A stretch of 64,000 nt of DNA from Perkinsus olseni (taxonomy: Eukaryota > Perkinsozoa > Perkinsida). The stretch spans positions 33,360 through 97,359 of the forward strand of contig JABANN010000052.1 in the NCBI GenBank assembly GCA_013115125.1, given 5' to 3'. A program made the position numbers and the translations under genes. The notes beneath the pieces were generated by a model. It did no database searches and was not told where the DNA came from. It saw only the letters and a program-made list of their open reading frames with translations. Below, in pieces: positions 55,753-64,000 of the stretch. The stretch's first letter is position 1, and every line of letters starts with the position of its first letter.

Positions 55753-58700
55753 ATGACTAGCGGGGCTGCCGAGAGGCAGGACGGTCGCGGAGAGGCTAAA
55801 CCGGATAAATTCCCTTTCTTCGTTCCTGTTCAAGTGGTAAAGCCTTCCAAGGACCATAATAACCTACAGGTAGTTGTCGGAGGCATCCATTCATCGCCGA
55901 TGCCCTCGAGCTCTCGCTGTGACGATAGGTTGTCCCCGAGTCCATCAACCTCCTCCGATCCGCATCACAACGTCGTCCCATCTCCGTGATATCGGTCGTT
56001 GGACCATACCATTCCGGCAAGAGTTTCCTTCTCAACTCTCTGCTACAAAAACCATCTACATTCTCTGTCGGTAATACAATCAGCAACCCGCCGGTTCTGA
56101 ACCATCGTGAATGCACAACCTTTTCGAGTCGCCGTGGTGTTCAGGACCGAAGACCTCCCCACAGACCCTAGGCATCTGGATGTGCCGTACAGACCTGAGT
56201 GCACCAGATGGGTCCGAGATATGGCTCATGGACTCTGAGGGGTTCTTCGGCCCCCAGGTAGTCTATGGTGGCAACTATCCTTCGCTTGAAGAGCATTCTC
56301 TCTGGAGTAGGTCACCGAAACCTACGACGCCAAGATCTTCACAGTCGCCACCCTGCTTGGCAGCCATCTGGTCTATAACACCGTCAAAGTCATTGATCAG
56401 CAGGCGGTCAATCTCTTAGGTCGGAATTCGTAAACTCAACTGTCCGGTGTGGTTATCTCTTTTTTCAGAGATGCTGGCTCGCCGTGCCCAGCTTTTCCGA
56501 GTGCGTTCACTGGCCCCATCGGCGGGAGTGGAAGAGGGCGCAGAGAGTACCGCAGATGCCTCTAGTGATATCCCCGCTTTCCTATCGGCCAAGAGCTTCC
56601 CTCCTCTCACTTGGTACAGTCTTTACAAGGATTCCGCTGTCGACTTATTGTGGTTACTCCTCGTCAGGGTGGTGGAAGACTTCGTACAGGACATGGCCGC
56701 ATCACAAGGTGGTGCCTCACAAGCCATGAACGAGTCTGCCATCGCGACGGAGTGGCTCAAATCGTACTAGGGGCAGCAGTCAGCTTAGTCGCTCAACATG
56801 ACCTGCCATTTTACCTTTTTCGGCAGGTACCTGACCGAAGATAGCAAACGTTTCGACGACTCCGATGGTAATATAGGGGCGACTGGTCTGCGCGTCACTC
56901 CTGTGAAGCAAACAATTGCTTCACGCCTGCTAGCAGCCTGAGTACTGTCTGGGCCGCCTTGTATTGATCGGGTTTCATCATCTATAAGGACGAACTCTCG
57001 TCTTATCTTTTGTGTGCGGTGACGATCGACAAATCTCGAGAGCCCTGTTAGTTTCTCTCTGAAACACACCGCGTGATCCTTACACGTGTCTCAGACACGT
57101 ACGAGGAGTCCGACCGCACCTATCTAGCTCGCCTCTTCCCCTCCCTCACCGTCCACACACTATTCTTACCTGCCACTAGCAAGTCACAGCTCAAGGACCT
57201 CAGCCAGTAATGAAGCTAGAAGCTGGAGTACTGCTGAAACGAGATCCGTCTTGATCAGGCTTAGCTGGCCTGAACTGACCGACGAGTTCCGGAATGAAGT
57301 CACGGCTTTGCGTGGGGAGCTTTTTACAACTGTCCGCTCTAAGGTAAGTAGAGAGGGAATTCGGTCCCGGTGTGCTCCAGCTGGCCTGCTCCCTGGGGTA
57401 CAGGCTCGGATTTTCGTCGAATAGCTAAACTTCAGAGGCAGATGAGATAACGTAGATCCGATTATTGAGAGGTCTGATACTTGAACTGGCCACCTAGTGA
57501 ACAGCGGAACAGACTTCTACCGTTACGCTACCCCCACCGCTCTTTTTCAGGAGCTCTACGACAGATCGTCTGAGGATGATGTTCTGTCATCCCCCGAGGA
57601 CGGCATGATGACCGCTGAAGGCTTCGCCAGTGCTCTCAACTTCATCGTCAAAGCATTGCAGAAGGGTAGTAGGGTAATCGGTCCTCGATTGGTTACTGGG
57701 CGTCATTAGTGTAGCGGAAGACACGGTACTACGGGGGTGTTCACTGGACCCCTTTTTGAAATTTTGGGGCGCTCCCAGGATTGACTTGTGAAAGACGATC
57801 CTAGGAGGCTCCCAAGTTCCAGAAGCTCAACTCCTGCTAGGAGCGCTGTTGAACTTCTCGAGATGTCTATTTCTGAACACGTGTTACAGCTTGGGGACCT
57901 CTGACGGACTCGTCCGCTGCGCAGGTTTCTTCCCGGAGTTGCCTTCCCTTTGGGCGTCATGGAGAGCTCAGGTTGGAGAGGTGTCGTTGAAGGATTCGTA
58001 ATACCACCCACTGGCTACTGTATCGGTGGTGCATCACCGTATCGAGTAGATACGACCTGTTCGAAACCACACTGAGTGAGGGGGTATCTCCCCACCCAAC
58101 GGGGGAAGCCGTGACTGCTGCTGAGTTCGACAGGGCTTCGAGGAACGCTCGAGACAAGGCTGTTGAATTCTATACCAACCTGGTGCCGCATCGGCCCTAG
58201 ACGGCGCTGGCTTCGCCATTGAGTGATTCTCAGGTCGCCGACTTCGGTCTCCCAACGCGCAATGGGGATCTCGAGACGAAGATGCGCAACTCGCAAAGGT
58301 GGGGCTCGGGGCTTCTCGAGGTGGGGTGAGTACCGTGGTTCAGGAAAGCGCACGCCCTGTGGCTGGAGCAAGTTCAGAATTACATCACTCGCATCCGATC
58401 CGATTTGGTGGCGGATATTGAGCAGAGGCTCTTCAACGTAGTAGCTGTCGGTTTTCTGAGGGTTCTCCCTTCCATGCTCTATATGAGGGGCGGCTGGGAT
58501 GCATCATGCATGTAGCTCGACGCGTCGTGGATGTTCAGGTATCGCTGCCCTGCGAGCCTGATACTCTCGAGCAGATCGGGAAGGAAGCGACCAGTACGGA
58601 GGTCATCAGGTGCGGCCAATGTCCTCAGGAACCCCGCGGTTGATTTGAGTGGATGATCAGATACAAGGAAATACTGAAGGAGTACGAACAGCAGCCCCCA

Positions 58701-60468
58701 CAGAAGAGGCTACTCTCGAGCGATTGGGTGGGTTGGTGGATGATGCCAAGAGCGTTGTGGATGTGTCCGTGTTCAGATGGTCGGCCAGTTGCCGAAGTTC
58801 GACGAGAACCCGGTCCAAGAGCTGGTCAAGAGTGCGGATGCGTTGCTGGTGCGGTTCAAGTACGAGAACGATAGGTACTAAGGGAAGCGGCAGTGATTCC
58901 GTGGCGCAGCGGTCATCACCTTCAGGGCGATCTCTAATTTGATCCGAGTGGCTTTGGAGTCAAGCATAAATACCTGTGATGCGGCCGTTGACGAGGCCAA
59001 CACTAAGCTGGTTGGAGACGCGGTCCTGCAAGACTGGGCGAAGGGTGTTATGGCTGAGACCACCGACTCCTTCACTAAAAAGTGCACCCGAGAGTAGGCG
59101 GAGCGAAGCAAGAGCATCTTCGTAGATAGTCCCATGGCAGACGATCGATGGTTCTCGTCACCTGTTCTCTTTGCAGGAGGCGTATCGTCCTCGAGAGCGG
59201 CTTCTTTGTCGTCTGGCAGTAATATCGGTTATGTTCAGGTATCCGTGGATTGCCTCCCAGCCAGAGTTCCGTTCGAACAAGGCCCTACTTATACAGGAGG
59301 TGAAGGATCGTATCGACACTTGCACGTCGAGGCATGCAGTGAGGCTGGCTGAACACTTGAGGCAGGAGGTAGTACAGAGAGGAGGAAGGGGATTATCTCC
59401 AGCAGTAGAGAAGGGATGCTCGCTCGCGCAAGAGCCGTCGTCACCATATATTCCGAATCGGATTGGAACAAACTGTTCTGAACCCAACATGGTGCATCCG
59501 AAACTATGCGACCACCACACCGGCACGGAGCGGTATCACGGATATGCACACACTGCTGCTTATGATGCAATATGGCCGTATCATACTCCTCATTGCCTCT
59601 AGCCGTCGACCCCTACGACTTGTCTCTTCGCGTCATCACTCGCTCGCGATGGTCTCAGGTTGAGATATTAATGGGGGAGTACAGAGCGGAGAAGAGAAAG
59701 CTCGAGATGACTGCCTTGCCTGCTGATGAGGCTGTCCTCAGAAGGGAGCACACCGCCATCACCCAAGACGTACTGGACCGATTCGACAACGACGAGGAAG
59801 CGTAGGAGACGCATTCCTGGTTCGGCGAAGGCCTGTCATCACGTCCGTAGGGTCGCCGACTCGGCCGCTTCCAAGGACTTCCGCTCGCAATTGGACCACA
59901 ATATGGGGGCGGAGTGGGACAGACTGCGGAAGAAGAACATCGAGTTGTGGAAGGTCCACTCAGATGACGCCACCGCCTGTGCTCTGGAGATGAACCAGAA
60001 GTGAGTGGAGCTCACCAGCCGTGCATTCGCTGGAGCGTTGTTATCAGGTACGTGAAGGAGTCGTGCCCCCAGGGGTGGATGTGCCTTTTCAAGCTGTGGC
60101 CGAGCGCTCATGCGGCTCGCGTGAAGGCTAACTTGGACGAGTGTTTCGACACTAAGGTGGGCTACTCCTCGGCTTTACTGTCCGTACCTCGCTCCGCTGT
60201 GCAGTCGAGTGTGAAGATGCCGATATCGATGCGTCAAGCCGTGTTCGATAGTTGGTATGAAAAGGAGCTCGGCAAGGAGGCGGCTGAGGTAGGTGACTCC
60301 TGGGCAAGGAAGGTAGCTCTTTTGGCAATCTCATCAACACGCAACTCGTACCACTTTCGCGGCCTTTTTTATTATTTTTTTCAGGTGCGACAGAATTTGA
60401 TGGTATTCCTCTTCACTTTGACTCTGCCCGTCGTTTGGATAAGCTGGCTGAGCACTAGGTCTCGGTGA
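55753..60468 (+). CDS. Guanylate-binding protein (GBP)-type large GTPase
   Basis: Dynamin-superfamily GTPase with a long helical C-terminal region. From ATG 55753 the first exon reads DKFPFFVPVQVVKPSKDHNN. After an intron, SINLLRSASQRRPISVISVV leads into the P-loop GPYHSGKSFLLNSLL. TLGIWMCRTDLSAPDGSEI is the GBP T-x-GIW switch, and WLMDSEGFFG is DxxG-like (family: LLDTEGL). TVATLLGSHLVYNTVKVIDQ matches the family's LLSSxFVYNSxGxID. Downstream exons (57.2-60.3 kb) are almost wholly helical and charged, for example VKDRIDTCTSRHAVRLAEHL, EWDRLRKKNIELWKVHSD and FDSWYEKELGKEAAE. They are separated by many short introns. With the simplest phase the last exon ends in a hydrophobic stretch (NLMVFLFTLTLPVVWISWL), a possible membrane anchor. 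Not every intron border is resolved. Confidence 0.8.
59098..59109 (+). repeat. 12-mer GCGGAGCGAAGC, copy 4
   Basis: Perfect copy in the GBP-type gene, just after the frame ending KKCTRE-TAG, probably at an intron start. Confidence 0.5.
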
Positions 60469-60703
60469 TGATTATGGTGATTAGTAGAATAATGCCAATC
60501 AAACGCAGAAGACTTCCCTAGACTAGCCAATAATAATATGCAACATTAACGGGCTTCTTCTGTGCGACGAAAGATGACGCTCGAAATTATACGCGGAGTT
60601 TCAACTGGAAGATGACTTTTGTTACGTTGGGAGCTCACGAGATCCGCTGGTGAGGCTTCCGGAATGCTCTGCAGTTCATTTTTCATTTTCATAGTCTTTT
60701 TCA

Positions 60704-61726
60704 ATGAGAGGATACAAGTACATCGTACTGCTTTCCTTGCTGGCAGAGTTGGTACGATCAGAAGGGCCTGAGAACGGCCACAATGTTGTTTTCAACGAAC
60801 AGAGTGATGAAGTGTCGCCTGATGACGCTTCGGGATTCGACGGTGCTCCATTCAACGTAGATTTCGGGCAGGGCCAGGGGTCCGGCATAATCATTCCAAT
60901 GGGAGGATTCTCGTTCGTGCCGATGGAAGAGTTTTATGATTCGATCGACGACGTCCACGAGCTTGCGGGCGGTGACAAAGCGGTGGTAGCTCAACCGCAG
61001 CAACCGAAGCGCCTCCGCCGCGGAGTCGTTCCTGTTGTGAACGTCCTGAATGGTCTCATCGGGCAAATGTTGAATCAGATGATGGCGGGGTCTTTGGGCG
61101 GTATTGAAGGGGAGTCTACCTTCAGTATGAACACTACGGCCAGCGAAGTTGTAATCTCCGGCCAACTTCCGAAGCAGACGCTGCGAACGGAACTCGGCCA
61201 GGAGGACAACGGTATTACCGTTAAGCAGGTCGGGAGAGGTATTGTCGTACAAGTGCGGAAGACTGACGGCCCGCTGGTGACGGAGATGCAAAGATACTAC
61301 CCGATGACGGAGGACTGCATGCTTGATAAGACCAAAGTCGTTTACGACCAGAACAGCGGTAAACTCCGAGTTACTGTGCCTCGGAACCCTGACTTGGTTG
61401 CTGCGAAGGCGGACGAAACACAAAATCCGGGAGCTGATTCGGAAGAGATCAAGAGACAGCTCGACGAGGAGGCTCAGAAGGATGGAATCAAGATTCGTTT
61501 CGGTGATGACGATACCCTAACCGTCATCGTTCCGACGTCGCTCGGCAAAGTTGCGAAGTTTAACGGTAGTCGCATTGAGTTGGACAGCGGCCGAGTTGTG
61601 ACGGTACCTGTTGAAGTGGATGCGCTGGTGGACGAGTCTCAGGCCTCGCAGCAGGATGCCAGAGAGTACACATTCCGAAGTTCCGAGGTGTCGAAGAATA
61701 TACCGATAACGAATGATGAGCTGTGA
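60704..61726 (+). CDS. Secreted protein with a small-heat-shock (HSP20/alpha-crystallin)-like domain
   Basis: Intronless, 340 residues, ATG 60704. Signal peptide YKYIVLLSLLAELVRS. An acidic N-terminal region with a Gly-rich stretch comes before a basic PKRLRRGVVP, which could be a processing site. Residues about 140-235 read STFSMNTTASEVVISGQLPK, ITVKQVGRGIVVQVRKT, then MQRYYPMTEDCMLDKTKVVY and GKLRVTVPRN. This follows the HSP20 layout 'v.a.lpG..ke.i.v....L.i..........f.r.f.lP..vd...i.a....G.L.v.vPk'. A second strand-rich region follows (IRFGDDDTLTVIVPTSLG), which may be another copy. A secreted sHsp-like chaperone is unusual. Fold assignment rests on pattern only. Confidence 0.6.
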   Translation: MRGYKYIVLLSLLAELVRSEGPENGHNVVFNEQSDEVSPDDASGFDGAPFNVDFGQGQGSGIIIPMGGFSFVPMEEFYDSIDDVHELAGGDKAVVAQPQQPKRLRRGVVPVVNVLNGLIGQMLNQMMAGSLGGIEGESTFSMNTTASEVVISGQLPKQTLRTELGQEDNGITVKQVGRGIVVQVRKTDGPLVTEMQRYYPMTEDCMLDKTKVVYDQNSGKLRVTVPRNPDLVAAKADETQNPGADSEEIKRQLDEEAQKDGIKIRFGDDDTLTVIVPTSLGKVAKFNGSRIELDSGRVVTVPVEVDALVDESQASQQDAREYTFRSSEVSKNIPITNDEL

Positions 61727-61881
61727 AGAGAAGACTGCTGTGCATCATTGGTGATTTCTGTTATTGTCGCCTTTTGTGAAGCGAGCTGCAATATATCGTC
61801 AACTCAAAAGGGTTTGGTTGGTCAATATATTAGTAGGGGACTCGCAAGGTTCCAATTGCGAGGCTCTTTTGATCAGTGACG

Positions 61882-62580
61882 ATGCGAAGTGCTCTTACTG
61901 AATCCGATATACTTCTTTCCCGATCTCCACGAGGTGAGTTTGTTTCGAACCTCCCAGGCTCAGCATTAATGTTGGCAGTCAAGGTTATGGTGTATATATA
62001 CACTCTTCCCTCAGATCTTTGTGTAGGTCTTACAGGAGTCAAACCTCGGCCGGAATTCCTTCCCCGGAGCCGCAGTATTTCACGTGGACGATCGCCTTCC
62101 CGTACGGCACCTCAAGCACGTGGAAGACCGCACGCGTAGACTATCCAAGCTTTTCCTGTTCAGCGGTATCTCTCTTCCCTCCCGATTCAGACACTCTACT
62201 CGGAGTGCCGCCATGATCCATCGCTCTCGCTCTCCACGTGGACTTTCTAGGTCTCCAAAACCGGAGCGTGCAAATATGGGAGACCGACGGCGTGTGTCTG
62301 CGTGGCAGTGAGTTACCGAATCGAATGATCTGGCGTTGCTCGTTCCGGCATGGAAGTCTCATCCGCTACTTAACGAATGGAAATCTTGTCGAGGTACCTC
62401 TACAAACGTATGCAGCGCCCCGAGTTCATCTTGCTTTCCGTTTGGTGGGCAGTTTTACTTGGGATAGTCGTGTATGTGGGTGAAGCCGGTGGCTTACTCA
62501 AAGAAGTATGGAAGCCCATGCTTTGTCTGAGCGGAATACCGTTGGTGTGCCTCGCTGCCTTGATATACATAGGTAGTTGA
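61882..62580 (+). CDS. Arg/Ser-rich and two-helix membrane locus (one or two small genes)
   Basis: ATG 61882 gives MRSALTESDILLSRSPRG. A donor G|gtgagtttg and an intron ending cttacag lead in phase to VKPRPEFLPRSRSISRGRSP, an RS-type run, ending at a TAG near 62140. Another RS stretch follows (HRSRSPRGLSRSPKPERA). At 62377-62580 a 67-codon frame with its own ATG encodes two membrane helices (FILLSVWWAVLLGIVVYVG and MLCLSGIPLVCLAALIYIG). These may be exons of one gene (RS domain plus membrane hairpin) or separate genes. I recognise no family. Confidence 0.4.
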
Positions 62581-63551
62581 AATATGCCAGTGTTGCGTAG
62601 CAGTGAGGGACGAGGAACTCGGCCAGCACAATATCCTCGATAGAGAGCATGCCCCCGAGAGCTGTGGGTGGAAGCAGCGTTTGATGCTTGAAACACATAG
62701 CACAAGTCTCGTGACGACGACGATATATATGTACTTATGAGTCTTGTGGGCATGGGCTTTTCGAGTCTCGGAGATGATGCTTGTGGTTGATGCACTGCGG
62801 GAAGCGCTAGTGATTCGTGGTCGTGCACAGCTCCCGCAGCTGTGGAAGCGGATTCTGTCGAGAGCAAAGCACGCTCCCGGCTGACGAATCGTCAGTGACG
62901 ATGGCGTCGCTCTGAGCAACATTCTTCGGCTTGATGAACAGAGCCAATTCAACGGGCAGAACCAATCTTCGATGGTACATCGGTGTTAGTCTAACTAAGC
63001 CGTAGTGTCGGCGTTGGACCTTCAACTCACACACAACAATGATCAATCCCATCAGCTTCGCCCAGTCCTCAGAGATCGCGAGTCACGTAGTCGTGCGAAT
63101 AACGAGGTGAGTCGCACCTTACCCGAGCTGAACGTTGCCCCGAAAGTGGACGGGGAATGCTGCTCACAGTCATTGTAAGGAATCCGCTACAACACCGTGC
63201 AAGACTCAGTCGGCTTTTGCTGACAACTCCCTATCAGCCGCAAGGTTAGGTTCGACTATCAAGCGCTGCAATGGCTGTTGTCCCACCATACACGCGCCAT
63301 ACGAGGACTAAAAACTCGACAGCGATGAAAGTTGATCATCAATCATTATACACTCGGCGCACCACATGGTGTGACAGAAGTTATCGCGGAAAAGCAACGA
63401 GGAATATTAACCTCAAACTAATACCGACTTATAACTGACACATCCGATACTGTAGACCCTGGAAGCCATAGACTGAGTCAAGACTCCAGCATTTACGTCC
63501 ACAACGGTACAGCCAAGGACTCAGAATGATGGCAAGCATGATGGAAGGGAA
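62581..63551. other. Unresolved stretch before beta-tubulin
   Basis: Minus-strand open frames occur at about 62500-63052, for example YGLVRLTPMYHRRLVLPVEL from an ATG near 63052 and GGMLSIEDIVLAEFLVPHCY near 62650. They look protein-like and could be exons of a small gene, but they overlap the plus-strand membrane frame and I cannot join them. From 63053 to 63551 nothing is evident. Confidence 0.25.

Positions 63552-64000
<449 letters not shown>

Overview
This window is nuclear DNA of a unicellular eukaryote, most likely a Perkinsus species (Alveolata, Perkinsozoa). The genes are protist versions of eukaryotic housekeeping genes and use TAA, TAG and TGA all as ordinary stops. Most genes are cut by many very short GT-AG introns (about 41-70 nt where I could phase them). 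There is a secreted iron superoxide dismutase of the kind known from Perkinsus, an alveolate-type EF-1alpha pair, and an outer-arm dynein intermediate chain that implies a flagellated stage. The species assignment is inference from gene content. I recognised no virus-like element, LTR element, DNA transposon or CRISPR array.

Layout. 1-3.8 kb (-): 5' part of an outer-arm dynein intermediate chain gene (DNAI1/ODA9 type) with a tRNA-Val inside one intron. 4.2-6.65 kb (-): a SET/LSMT-like gene and a secreted Fe superoxide dismutase whose ends interlock. 7.0-8.5 kb (+): NAD-dependent glycerol-3-phosphate dehydrogenase. 9.1-11.6 kb (+): a COG5-like Golgi tethering subunit. 11.67 kb (-): tRNA-Arg(TCT). 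11.8-14.8 kb (+): SRP54. 15.1-22.5 kb (+): a very large signal-peptide-bearing protein built from about 15 copies of an unrecognised two-cysteine 'WG' module, with a second tRNA-Arg(TCT) inside one intron. 23.0-24.8 kb (-): a WW-like plus B-box zinc finger protein. 25.7-26.8 kb (+): a signal-peptide protein with a 36-bp coding minisatellite, broken by a run of Ns.

28.1-39.6 kb is a compact run of seven minus-strand genes: TOP3B, SEC61B, an ankyrin-HECT ubiquitin ligase, a DUSP12/YVH1 phosphatase, a tiny gene, a small mitochondrial-type membrane protein and SFT2. Spacings inside it fall as low as 12 nt. 40.6-42.3 kb (-) has coding fragments I cannot assemble. 43.0-45.7 kb (+) is an intronless 900-residue protein of unknown function, followed by a long serine-rich disordered protein. 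Two nearly identical EF-1alpha genes lie at 49.8-51.2 and 53.0-54.4 kb (-). 55.5-60.5 kb (+) has a small secreted protein and a large GBP-type GTPase. 60.7-61.7 kb (+) is a secreted protein with a small-heat-shock-like domain. 61.9-62.6 kb holds an RS-rich/membrane locus, and the window ends inside a beta-tubulin gene (-).

Several products act in protein targeting and Golgi traffic (SRP54, Sec61 beta, COG5, SFT2) and others in flagella or microtubules (DNAI1, beta-tubulin, perhaps the WW/B-box protein). Nothing in the layout shows co-regulation beyond the same-strand compact cluster. The most unusual item is the multi-module WG protein. Next are the two tRNA genes nested in sense orientation inside protein-gene introns and the sharply bounded gene conversion between the EF-1alpha copies.
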